From Synchiropus splendidus (Eukaryota > Chordata > Actinopteri > Syngnathiformes > Callionymidae): a stretch of DNA of 64,000 nucleotides. This document shows positions 34,623-47,150 of this stretch, one piece after another. A program made the position numbers and the translations under genes. How positions within the stretch are numbered: the stretch's first letter is position 1; each line of letters begins with the position of its first letter. The stretch spans positions 8,823,501-8,887,500 of the forward strand of contig NC_071342.1 of the NCBI RefSeq assembly GCF_027744825.2, given 5' to 3'. Under the pieces are notes generated by a model. It was not told the origin of the DNA, made no database searches, and saw only the letters and a list, made by a program, of their open reading frames with translations.

Positions 34623-37600
34623 TATATGTTATATATGTTTTTCCTGATATAAACAATTCCTGTATGTTCCTAGAAGAAAGACTGAGGAAGCTAAGCTAAT
34701 TAGCGCAGACTCAAGTTGCAGTTTCTGCACTGTATGCTTGTGTAGTTCAAGCAGTACAGGGAAATGAATTTGGGGTAAACATTTACTATAAAGTTTGCAA
34801 CATCTGCTTCAGTTCTAAATAAACATGAAGGCATCATCCACTAAACCCTTCCACAAACTCAAGTACTGGAACCTCACTCAGCTCTACATCAAAACCGACC
34901 CGTCAACTGGGAATTAACATTCCGCAATGTTGCAACCAAATGGACCGTGGCTCCCCGCGCCAATAAATATTTTAGGAAAATCAAAGACTTACAAGCCTTT
35001 ATTTTACCATCCTTGTGACAGGCTCTCTCAGTTGACTGCAGTATTTTCGAGCGCTACAGATGTGAGGGAAATTTCTCAGCACCTCTAACAAGATAAAAAG
35101 TAGGTGTGACATTTTACGAATGCCGGAGTAGCCTGAAGAACCTCCTGAGTGGTGGCGTTCAATAAGGACTATTGGGCCTTTATGGTGTCGGTTTTGAAGA
35201 AGATATTGTAACCTGCAAAGCCCTTCGTGAGGAGATCTTTGTCATTACGAAAGACGACTTTGTCAACAACTATTCAGCTTAATGTTCATACCTGTGTGAT
35301 TCTTCTCTGACATCATCTTTGATCACGACAGCAGAAACGGCCACGTGTGAACAACTTTTTTGAAACTGGCACAGAAAATGATGTAAATGGAAATGTGCAG
35401 CTCCGTGCTGAGTGCCATCAGTAAACCAGTGTGACCATTATCCGAATCTGTAGGAAATCGCAATGTACTTACTGACAACAGCTTAATGAAACTTTCCGGG
35501 CAACAAACTAATTTAATGTCCTCAAGTCAGGTGTTTTGTCGTGACTCTATGGCGAGTTTAAATTTAATTGCAGAGCAGTTGAGCTACGGTAGAAGCCATA
35601 GATTATAATATGAATTTGCTTGTCCCCCACTTAATTCTGAGTTTAATAGAAACTGTTTTAAAGTTCACTTTCAAACAGGAAGCTGGAGCGCATTTGTTCG
35701 GAACAATAAATCTCAGCAGAAGACAAATGACTTTGCATTTCTGCGAGGTGCCCTTGAGAAGGCATGGAGCATAAAACTAAAGCCCGACACCTGGGGGAAA
35801 TTTAGATCCTGGAACTTTGATGATACTTGCAATTGAACTTTTATTGCAAAGCTCATGAACATAATAACCCAAGAGGGAAGCGATTACTACAGAAAAGGTT
35901 ATTCTTTTCATCTGTGAGTAAACAGCATGAGCAAAGGGAACGGGATGAGCGTCATAGTGAGCACGCATTGCACTGGTGTCCTGATGAGAATCATGGCCTA
36001 TGAGTTAAGGGTGCTGATTTGAATCCCTGCTGTTTCAAACGCGAAGAAAAGGTTGGAGGCTTGTGAAGATGAAAAGGAGAGTCGAGGCGGGATGTAAGAA
36101 GCCACAAGTCAGGTCTCATTAGCATCAATTATCAAGGTTTTGGTGTCTTTAAATGTGGTCCCTAAAAGACGGCAGAAAAATGCAGTCTGTGGTTCACAAC
36201 CTGAGGAAAAGTGGATGCCTTTTTAATCTTTTTTTTTTTTTTTTTTTAGTTAGAAACATTGAATTGTTGTAAAATGTGGCCAACTTTGTTTGAATTTAGC
36301 GGGCACAGCGGTGGAACAGTGAAAACCAAATCTGCCACACTAAACACTCCTCGCAGTAGATGTGTTGTCACAGTATTTCCTGGTCAGGTTTGAAGCACAG
36401 TTCTTCTATTTCTGATAAACGACCCATTGGAGAGAAGTGTGAGTGCTTGACTGAGCTGAAACTACCCATAAGTGTCCTCACTGATATCAATTGCTCGCTC
36501 CTTGTCCCTTTGATCTTGGAGAGGTCCGTTTTTTACCACGTCATACACAATGCTGGAAGTGTAAAGACGTGATCCACTCCAAACCGGAGGGACTGCCTGG
36601 GACAACATCACTTGACAAGACAATGAGCAAGGAAGGCCATGACCAAGGGTTTGGAATTAAAGCTCTTCATGTGATGGATCCAACCACAGAATAGGAGAAA
36701 GGATTCCCTTAAATAATTCATGCCACCTCCCCTCAATAGTCCACAACTTCCTGTGAGTTGCTCCAAAAATGATCTTCCATAAAAGCACTTTGTGCTATCA
36801 AGGCCCATTAGCCTGAGATAATGAATTGTGAAACTTTCCTTGCGTTCTTCACACCTGAAAAAACATTTCTTTATCGAGGCAACTAAGTGATTTTTAAAGG
36901 GACATTTATTAAAAATTAAACTGCCGACGAGTCTACAGTTTAATTCAGGAGAGGCAGCGCACTAAGCATCAAAGGAATTCCAGCCAGACTCAACAAAGTG
37001 AAACTTAAAGTGGATGTTGCATCGTAAACCGCCTTTTATTTTGCTGTTGGACTATAATAAAGAAGGTACCCAACACCAATAGGTGAGGTCCAGGTCATTG
37101 TTTGATGAATAACACTTTACAATGTCACGGTTCTACAAGGACAGTGCAAGTCAACCCAAATGTAAGACTCACCGGCACAAAAACAGTGTGTAAAGTTCTT
37201 TAATCAAACTGACGTCCGAGGTCAGCCACAGGCAGTGCGTGTCCGATAACAAAGCAGAGAGGGGCAACGCACGACCAGGTCACAAGCTTAAGGGTCGACG
37301 TATCTGAATATCAGTAACCAGGCGAAGGAAGGAACTGAATGGAAGGGCGGGGCATTAAGATGATCAGGCTGTAGTGGTATACGTATCTGTGCCGTGATAG
37401 ACAGATGGAATACCAACAGAGAGAAATGAACGCAGTACACATTTACGTTTGAATATATATTTAATAGACACTTCATCCATTAGGTTGGAAAAGTACCCCT
37501 GATCAAGTTAAGATGCCTAAAAACATTCTGTCTTTTATTAGAACTTTGACTAGTGCTTTTTAGTCAATAGCTATTCGCCATGCCTGTAATAGACCACATT

Positions 37601-37639
37601 TTTCAATCAATGTTTGTAATCTATTTTATTTTATTCAAA

Positions 37640-38065
37640 AGAAACACATGCAGTGTCAAGGGAGGCGAAGAGTAGCATGTAGAGAGGGTGGAACAGGTGG
37701 TGAAGACCAGCTGATTTGTGACAGTGGAGTAGCAGCTGGAGTGAAATGACGCTTCATAGGACAGTGGTGAGACCTGCTTTTATGTCTGGTTTACAGCCAG
37801 AGAGACGAAATGAGTTCAGGACGCTCATGTTTTCATTGCGAGCGTCATGACGAACCAGAACCAGGACGGAAAGGGAGGCCAGAATTAAGTCTCAATTGTT
37901 TGGACGCATGAAGACGAGAGACGGGGGAATAAAAACAAACCAGTAAAGCTTAGAAGAGAGGTTCAGATGAGGTTCATGGAGGAGTTTAATAGGACATGAT
38001 CAAGGTTAAGACTGACTTACTGAGGCAACGGCCGTTGGGAACTGCTGAGGAAGACGCAATTCCAC
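37640..38065 (+). mobile_element. decayed RTE-like LINE C-terminal fragment
   Basis: Broken plus-strand frames give DSGVAAGVK, RTVVRPAFMSGLQP, RNEFRTLMFSLRAS, FGRMKTRD and GRR. This is the order of the RTE-like C-terminal region (YKTVVRPA-xx-YG, LRW-x-GH-x-xRRD). It is heavily substituted. Confidence 0.5.
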
Positions 38066-40240
38066 ATTCATCATTTAAAACTCGGGTGGATAAAGTCATT
38101 ATTCCACTGAATCGGCTCATTTAAATGATTACAATGTAATTAATAGTTTTTATAACTTGAAATGGAATCTGAAACAATAGAAAGTCACGGTGGAGTGATG
38201 GTGGTCAAAGAGGAGTGTGCTTCACAATTCACATTCCAACCTTGGCACGTGTTTTCCTTCTAACAAAACCACTGCTTTAATTCAAAGATACTCATAGTGT
38301 GACACTGCAACTTTCTGTGCCCTTATTCTCTTTATTTTAATAAAGAACAGGAAAAAAAAGACGAAAAGAACGCTCCTCCCTGGGGAGCCAAAAATGCAGT
38401 CCTCGGTTACGTCCTCTAAAAACAATAATATGCTTTAATAAAAAACGCCAGTGAGCGCCGGTGATGATGTTGCCCTTTTCAGTCCAAGAAATATTCAGCT
38501 GGAGTTCAAGATAAGCTGGGAAGATTCTGTGCACCATTTCGGTACACCACACGCTGTGTCGCAAAAGTAAGCAAATAGAAAAGAAATGCAAGAGAGAACG
38601 GGGAAAGGTAACTGTAGGAGGTGAGCTTGGCAATAGATGAACATGAATCACGTCCTAATTACTTCGGCACGGGGTGACAAGCTTTCGAAGGACTTCATGG
38701 GTAACAAGAGGTACTGTTGAGAGTGGGAGGGTGAGGAAGCAGCAGCGGTAACACTGAGCCAACTCCGCTCCTTGTCAGTGTACAGAGATATTGCTTTCCA
38801 AGTACAAGTGTTTGTAGTAAGTGAGCATAATCTGTAAGGCCTGTGTGGTTTGTAGGAAAACTGGCCCACAGTTGAGCACAGGCGAGAACAGGCGATTTTT
38901 GGTTTATTACCTTCAAGTGCCAATGCAACTTTGTCTCCTTCTGTGCCATGATACACTAGAATTATAGTGAAAAGATTGAAAAGTCACAATGAAATGGAAA
39001 ACAGAATGTATCCAGAGAATAGTCGAAAATACACACACTTATTTTATAGGTTGCCTTTCTCCAAAGCAACAAGTCCATTGCTTTGGATGTTAAACCCAGA
39101 GCAATAAGAGCATTGTCTGCAGTGGAAGAGCTGAAGAATTGTGCCTCGCAGACATCAATGTATAGCTCCTCATTGTGTCATGGCCAAGAGTGTGTCACAG
39201 TGTGGGTGGAGCGGGGGAAAGATTTAAACAAGTCCTGGATGCACATTTTACATTGTGTGCTTTAAATGACCTGTGCTTCTTTGGGTCTGGCCATTGAGCT
39301 TGGGCCCACAGCAATTTCAGTTATTTGTATTTCGCTGAATGTAGTAGCTATGATGTGAGTTACAATCCCATGATTCAGGATGGGTGTCAGTGGTGAGAGT
39401 AGGTGCTTGTGTATGGTGTAATGCATGCTTAAATATTATACCGGTTCTTCTTGACTGATCCAACATCAAAAGAAGACGATGACAAGACAAGGCGACACCA
39501 TTGTTATAATAACACTGAGAAAAACTGAGGGACTGTGTTATTGTCGACGAATAAAATCTACAGATGCTCAACTAAAAAAATAAATAAATGAATTAAAGTA
39601 AAGTTTATATCACTGAACACATTTTAAAAATAGTATTTTGCTCATGTCTATATTAAATATTCTAATAAAACAATACATGTTTTAATAAAACATGAGGTGT
39701 ATCATGAGTAAATGCATATCTTGAGTCAACAATCAAAACCCCAACAGCAAAGTTGCATTGAAGATTTATTCATTCAAGATGTATTATTCCAGATTTTTTT
39801 TTTTTAATATTTTAGCTGCGGAACACAAGTGAACTGGGAAAAAGAACGTTTTTTCAGAATGAAAAGAATGACTAAAATGCTTTGACTAAAACATAACTAT
39901 AATACATTGAGTTTTTGTTTGACTAAAACTACACCAAACTGTTTTGACCTTTAGCCAACAAAAATTGATATGAATGACTAAGGCGAAAATTTTAAAAAGA
40001 AGGCAACAAAATTAACACTGCAGTGTGATCAGTGTTGTCAGCCTTTTGTGCTGAAGTTTACGCATACGTGTTTCACTTGAGTCAAATGGAGCTCTCCTAC
40101 TTGATGTTACGAAAGAAGGGGTTGAGGAAACACATTCTTACCTCCAAGGCGTCACATAGAAACAGTTTTCGAGCGCACATTTGCAATGGCTATTGACACT
40201 GAAGTTTAACTTTCTGCGCTGCATGTTGCATGGCTAACCC

Positions 40241-40436
40241 TAATGCTGAGTAGATGGGGTATCATGAAACACGGTTGCAGGATTGATGATACAGTGTCCT
40301 CATTTTTGCAGGCCACTAGATGGCGCTGTTGGTTTAGAAATGATGTAATGTTTTTAGTCCAAACATTTTACAGTGCCATGTGGTGGCCACTGAAAATCAG
40401 GACACTGTTTCATGAAACCTCATCAACCCATCACTC
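40241..40436. mobile_element. short hAT-like MITE, CTCF-motif family, copy 4 with perfect 8-bp TSD
   Basis: The element is 196 bp and bounded by identical 8-bp repeats GCTAACCC at 40233-40240 and 40437-40444, which fixes the family ends and supports a hAT-type origin. The left tip reads TAATGCTGAGTAGATGGGG and the right tip is its imperfect inverse. The inward-facing 15-mers are at 40313-40327 (plus, full match to CCASYAGRKGGCRSY) and 40372-40386 (minus, 14 of 15). No transposase frame is present. Confidence 0.85.
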
Positions 40437-42829
40437 GCTAACCCTAACCCCAATCTCCATCTTTCCTTTATATAAAGTGCTACCCACGGAACACCTAATG
40501 CATGTGTCACTGAGAAAAAAATCCTCTTATAAATAACGTCTTAGAAGTGGCAATGTGTTGGGTGGGGGTCAGAACATACTGCGGCTGAGAATCTTGAGCT
40601 GATGACTTAGATGTGACCAGTGATGCCAGTAACGCTAGCTGAAAATTCAAGTCTCTATTTTGAATTTGTGGTTGCCAAAGATGACAGTATTAATCCTACA
40701 GGGTCTACGGATGTGCAGAAATGAAAGCGAAAAATGTGTTGAAAGTGCCGACACAATCTTAAATCACCTTGATAGATTCAGACTCTTAACAAAATTAAGC
40801 ACATTAATCCACACTTCTCTGGATCATTTTTGTAAAGTTTTGGCCAGGAATGAAGAAGAAAATAAATTCCTCTGCCAGTGCGCCAAGAGTCACATAAGTG
40901 CCGCTACTGCCTCTAGGTGGCCAACAGGAGACGTGTCTCTGTAGGACGCAGTCGTCCACTCACAAATAGTCACTGATGCCATTGTTGTGAGAAAGCGTCG
41001 CGGGTGTTTCCTCCTGCTTTCCATTCTGAATTGCTCCAGAACTAAAAATGGAAAAATATTGACCAGTGTATTTGTACTCGTGCCATTCAGCACCTTAAGA
41101 AGTTACGGAACATCTCTTTGACTCTTGGTCAGTCCCAAAGGTTGTAAATAAATGCCCTGGCATTTCTGGCATCCGTTCAAAATGTCATTTGTGGAGGGAG
41201 CCTTTTTGTCTCTGTGCTCTGTTAAGTGGTGTTAATGGTAGCGGTGCATTGCAGCCTCGCAGGCTTTTCTATACACCTGAGAGACATTTTCTTCCGTGTG
41301 CCACATCAAGATCAATAAAAGTGACTGAACTGTGACTGCGATTAGGGCCGCACTAATCTAAGAGTGACCATTCTCCGGAGCTCGTGGAAGTTCAGCACTA
41401 ATGGGGCAATTCTGAGGCGCACATACATCTACCTGGCCGAATAGGAGAAGGTGGCATTCTGGAGGATGGGGGACGGGTGGAGTTTGCGAGAGGATACCGG
41501 GTGCATGATCAAAGCCTATATTTTGAAATCACTTACTTCTCCATTAGTTTGATTAATGGGGCCAGTCTCACCCTCAGACAGACGCGAGGGGCTTGAAAAA
41601 TGATGCAATTACTGCCTTTTGAATAGGGGGCTTTTTGAAAGACGGTTTTGGTGGAGATTCTACAGGGCATCCTGGACAGCATACTTCCTCCTCCTCATCC
41701 ATCTACCCCCCCGCCCAGCATGAAGCACTACAGCACGACTGTACGTCTCCTCCCTCACCAACGCCAGCACGACCTGCTCCAGGCATCTCTCAGCAGGCCG
41801 CACAGCACGCCTGAGTGGCCCACTCTAAAGTCGTGGGAGCATATTTTAAATGGTGATTAATATGTGTCTTTCTGTGAATTGTTTCTCTCGCTAACAGTGC
41901 TGTTCCACTTGTAGTCTTCTGCAGCCTATCATTTATTCATTCAGTGGTTTGTGGTTTTTCCCTCTCCTGGAATTTTTTTTTTATTGTTAGAATATTGTTC
42001 ACTTCACCGCATTAAAACAGTACTTGACGAAACATAAAGGTGTAAACACTTTGCAGCTGCCTACCATTGTTTTCAACTGAACCTGACTGGAATGTTTAGT
42101 TCCAAACACAAGAGTAGATGCAAAACAGGCAAGCAATATTTTTTTTTCTTTTGAAAGAACAGGCACAAATTAATGCGGGTTAATAAAAACAATCTTCTTC
42201 TTTGTCCACCACTTTTGGCACTTTCCCTATGGGGTGGATCTGTTTGTCCCGTGTTGACTCCGGAGTTGTATGTTGAAGTGTTTCAATTGGAGAAAATAAA
42301 AACAAAACAAAACATTTGCCTTCCAGTGGCATTTTCTGACCTGGTCATGTCGATATTCTTCAGGTTACGGCATTCATGAACCATATCCGTCCATCCACTA
42401 AGCCATATCTGTAATGTTGGCAAAACAGCGGAGGGGAAAAGGACTTCCTTTGGTTAAAGGGTGTGGACTTTCTGCTACTCATCGAACGTGAATAGACGGG
42501 CTGTGAATGTGCGTACCTTTAATCTATATCTTGCAAAAATGTCTGGTTGCGAACCACAACTCTCCACGATTTTCAGCAGAGTCCGTCTCGAAGTCAGTGC
42601 GAGTTATTAAAGGGAAGAGGATCAGTCACCTCATAAAACAACTTCTGGACTCAATCCTTATCTCTCACCCTAAAATAACGATTAGACTACTCTGTGATAT
42701 TCAGAGCAAAATCAGGAAGCAGTGTCACGTTGTACACAATGGTAGGAGGAGACGTGTATGAGTGAATCGACCCTGCCCAACGACCCCCGCTTCAATGCTA
42801 TTACCCAGCATCCCGAGGTAAGACTTTGC

Positions 42830-43082
42830 CCCACCTGTCCCATCCTGCTTGCCCTCAATTCTTCCTCTCTTGTGATCTCCATTCCATTACCCTGAATGAC
42901 TGACCTTACAAACTTGAACTCATCTCTCTCATTCCTCTACTCTCAGCATCTCCACGACGTCTCCGGCCTCCCACGTTTTCTATCCTAGACTCATTCCTCT
43001 TCTCTCCAGCTCATACCTCCACTTCTCCACCTCTTCCTAACTCGCTCAACAGATCACCGTATCACCAGCAAACATCATCATC
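42830..43082 (-). mobile_element. decayed RTE-like LINE reverse-transcriptase fragment
   Basis: Reading the minus strand from 43082, a frame gives MMMFAGDTVIC, then VEKWRYELERRGMSLG and EFKFVRSVIQGNG, with several stops. The order matches the FADD catalytic block and following segment of RTE-type reverse transcriptases. The first aspartate of the FADD pair is replaced by glycine and stops interrupt it, so it is dead. Confidence 0.6.
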
Positions 43083-45070
43083 CTTGGACGCTCCTCCCTG
43101 AACCTTGACTGTAATCTGTCCATCATCATAGCAAAACATGGTGAGAATGACAAGAAGAGTGTTGAAATTGTTTATGAATAAATGAACATTTCCACCGAGT
43201 AACAACGTCTGAGATCCACAGAAAACGCCACAAGTTACGCTATGACTGTGTGTCTTCCACTCAGGACAGACGCAGTCGCGCACTCTGTTTTTATCAACTG
43301 AAAAAAAGAACATGGCCTCACAGGTAATATAGAGTGTATCATAAAATTATCTCATACAAATAGATGTATCACCATTATGAGCATGACATCTGGACACTGC
43401 CAAGAACTAGCTTTCTGCCGGCGTAATGAAGTGGTGACTGACTTAAGGCTAAAGGTCACAGTGCAGAAGGAACAATATAGGAGACTAATGTACGGATCAG
43501 AAAACATATTTCCGTCCTTCACCAAGTTCAGTCGGTCAGATTAGACCATGATGACACCATAAATTCCTGCTGACCTCGGCCAATTATAGCTCGCCAGCTT
43601 GGACGAGGTTGCTCACAGGTCACTGGTGAGGGGTAATGGTCAACTACGACGGTGCGTCATGGCTCTGGAACAGCACGGGCGCTGTCTATGTGCCATTAAA
43701 GCGCGGCTAAATAACATCACAGATTTAGCAATGATATAGAAACAATGTTAGTTATCAGCTGACTTTCCAGCAGGTCACTTGACTTAAAATTACACAGGCG
43801 TTTTATAAGCATCACTTCTCCCCCATACACCCCCCAAAAATGGTTTTCCCAATTGTTTGGCCCCAAAAAAGAGAACAATGCATTTACATTGGCTTCATGC
43901 CATTTCTACTGTGCAATATAATGCTCCCCCAATATCTTTCCTATGTGATTATTATGGGAAAAAAAACATTGCAGCTTTGACAGTAAATGTATTAGTTCCT
44001 TAACTGTGATTTAATTTAACACAAATATGTGCCAGCATAATGAATCATCAAACATTCCTGGCAGAGAATGTACTCGGGGTTAAAGCGTCTCTCTCTATGC
44101 TCATTTACACTTCTACATTTGGAGCAATTACCATGAGAGAGATTAGACCACTCGGCGAAGAAATCAAATTTATTAGGAAAGCAAAGGGGGAATTTGTCTA
44201 ACCTTTCTTAACCCAGATGCTGTTTTCGAAATCCCAAATGGCAATGAATGATTCGCTGAACTCCTTCGACTGTTTCTATTGTAATACATTTCTCAGGCAA
44301 CTGGCATATTCTATTCTGTATTACAATATTTTCTTTATCAAAGGTGCTGCACCGGTCACGGAATGACTGCAAAGGAACAGATAACAGCTCTGAGCTGATA
44401 ACTTGATGGTGGAACAGTGCATCTAGGAATAGGAATGAGGAATAAAGCAATATTGTCACTGTTGGAGTTCGAGTTAGGCTCATCGTTTTCCTTTGGATTT
44501 TGGCAGAGGTGAACCCCAAACAAAACTTGACTTGATCCTTCACTGGAAAGTCCGATGTAAAGCTCTTTTGGGGGATTTTAAAATTTATATTAGAGTGAAG
44601 CACACCATAAACTTTATTTGTTTCTGTTGGGCGAATTACTCAAAAATGTATTTCAGTAAAACTTCTGGGTTTGGGCAGAAATAAACCACCATGGAAGTGA
44701 CTAGATTTTTTTTAGGGACTGCATCGCCTTGACCACACCCCCTTCTCTGTGATTGGTCAAAAGATGAAAACGATTTTAGACAGAGTTTTTTTCATTGTCA
44801 CTGTGTGTATTCATTATGACTATTATTTAAGTAGTGATGTCGGAAGATTAAAATATTTGCCTTCTAAAATCCAAATTGATGCATCAAGACCCAAAATAAT
44901 GACTCCCCCAAAAACATTTGAATAAGCACTCAATAGCCATGGATTCATTTATTTCATTTCCATTTGTGACACAGTCAACAAGTGAGAATGTCGCAGTGAC
45001 ATCCAGAGAACCTTCCCATAATAGCACATTGACATCTCAAACTTCTTAATGTGAAAAAAAACCCAAAGTG

Positions 45071-45112
45071 CTCTCTCTCTCGCTCTTTCTCTATCTCTTT
45101 CTCTTTCTCAAA
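45071..45112. repeat. CT/TTTCTC-rich simple repeat
   Basis: Imperfect (CT)n followed by TTTCTC units on the plus strand. Confidence 0.85.
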
Positions 45113-46589
45113 AACACTACTTTGTATCTATTAAACGGTCTGGGACTTGAGCAATTTGTCTGGAGCGCTCCCACAATGGGGCATCCTCCCACAAGCAAAA
45201 TGAAAATCGGTTCAAATCTATTCAGCGACTGGTGTCTACTTTTCTGTGATTGTGGAGTAAAGTATCTGCTAAAAACCCCTCTGCACAAAGCAGACAAAAG
45301 GTTGTAATTACAGCTTAAATACCAAATCTATACGGCTTCATTTTTTGCCACTGAAACTGCCTTCTTTGCTGTTTTGAAACAGATGAATAGTTTTTTTTTT
45401 ATTCTTCTGGGTAATCTTCCAGGAGTAAATCTGGTCACACATCTGCTAATAATACATGCATACTGTGCTTTTACTTCACATGACCTTATCTCTAGAACGT
45501 GGGTGTTAGCGCAGATCTGCAAATGGCACATCAAAAGATTAAATAAATATGTATATGCTACAAGTATCAATCATGCATAAATGTGCCGCCGCTGCGAGTA
45601 AAGTAAGAAAACTGATAAAGGAACAAGACTTTGTGATTTAGACATTGTCCTCTGGGAGCGTTTGTTCTCGGATTGAAGATTTTCCCCAGCGCTTTTGGTC
45701 CTGTGATCGGCTCCGTGATGAGTCTGATGCAGCACTTGTTTTCCAAGTGAATGGTTTCACAATTATACTTATAAGTCTAACTGTATTTTGAGCCCGTCAC
45801 CTGGGAATCGTGCAATAAGTCTGAGCCCAGAGCTGCAATTTTCGCAACAGAACTTTCTAACACGGTTGTGCGGCCCTGATATAATTGTGTCTTATAATAT
45901 GGTGCGGGGAGACAAATTACAGCATTGTAAAGCTATTAACGTGGACAAATTCCTCGACTATTTCAATTTCCATTTACATGGAATTTGGAATATATAAGCG
46001 CTGTAAAAATACGTTGTTATTCCAGTTACATGAACTGAGAGAAGAGGGCATCGATGGTCTCTTTTTTTCGGATGAAAATGCTTCAATAAACCTTCAGCAT
46101 TAGCATCCAGAGGTCGAGTGAATGTGACTTCAGCAGATGCCTTTGACAAGATTAGCCATCTTCTTGATTGAGGAAATAAAACAAATCATCACGGCGGTTT
46201 ACAGTTATGGTTAGCATGACTCCTAATCGCAAGCATCCATCTGAGTTCATCACCATAGCTGTCAAGTTGTTTTGCTGAGCACTGCTACAAAGTTGCAGAG
46301 ATATTTTTGGACGAGCAGGAGGAATGGGGGATGTGTGTGATGGTGGGGGATGAGAGAGATGGAGCCCATTTGGTGTGTTTAAGGACTTGAGACTTGACTT
46401 GAGGTTGATATCCCGACTTGGATTTCTGATTTAGTAACCAGTCACCCTCTCCCCAACCGCATGCACAACCCCATCGAGCCATTAATGATACCAAATGTGT
46501 CCACTTGTGGAATGAGTCGGGGCTGTGGCCTAGTGAGGACCTCACATAAAATACATCACGGAAACAAACACCTGGTTTGTCTTCATCCT

Positions 46590-47150
46590 AGGGGTTTCCT
46601 AGTTGTCATCTCAGATGGAGATGAGTCGGCTTACAGGAGGGAGGTGGTGTCCTGGTGTTGCCACAACAACCTGGAGCTCCCTCATCAGGAAGGCCCAGCA
46701 AAGAATGTTCTTCTTGCGGCAGCTACGAAAACTACGACTGCCAAGTTGCTGGTGGACTTCTACAGCGCCACCTCCAGGGACAAGAGCAGGCTGCAGCGCA
46801 TTGTACGTTCTGCTGTGAAGGTGATCGGTTGCAGCCTGCCACCTCTTCATGACCTTTATGTCTCCAGGATCCAGAGACGTGCAGGTTGGATCAGAGCTGA
46901 CTCTTCTCACCCTGGTCATGGACTTTGTTTGTTCCTCTTCTGGCTGCGGTCCATCCAGACCAGAACCTCCCATCACAGGAACAGCTTCTTACCCTCTGCC
47001 ATCTGAATTTGTGATCAGCCTTTGTTGTTTGTGGGTTATTTATCACTTGTTTCTATTTTATTTTATTTCAAAATTATTTTATTTTTGACTGCATGTTTTC
47101 CAAAGCACTTTCCCAATTGGTGGGATCCCAATAAAACTGATTCTGACTCT
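46590..47150 (+). mobile_element. 5'-truncated LINE tail, L2/Rex-like
   Basis: Frames here encode pieces of the C-terminal end of a non-LTR reverse transcriptase, including KKAQQR-like (RKAQQRMFFLRQLRK), RLQRIVRSAVKVIGC, LYVSRIQRRAGWI and DSSHPGHGL, and finish with RNSFLPSAI and a stop near 47004. A short 3' UTR follows, ending in AATAAAACTGATTCTGACTC. The coding region has small frame changes and is truncated before the catalytic core, so it cannot move by itself. Confidence 0.8.

Noticed and set aside
35990..36050. Possible tRNA-like B box (GATTTGAATCCC)
   Set aside because: No A box or cloverleaf around it and no SINE body; too weak to call.
40233..40452. CTAACCCTAACCC words resembling telomere repeats
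   Set aside because: Only one to two units on each side; explained by the GCTAACCC target duplication of the MITE.
41640..41860. GC-richer stretch with a 70-codon plus frame (MKHYSTTVRLLPHQ...)
   Set aside because: No family match and no convincing splice borders; could be a conserved noncoding patch, but nothing specific supports it.
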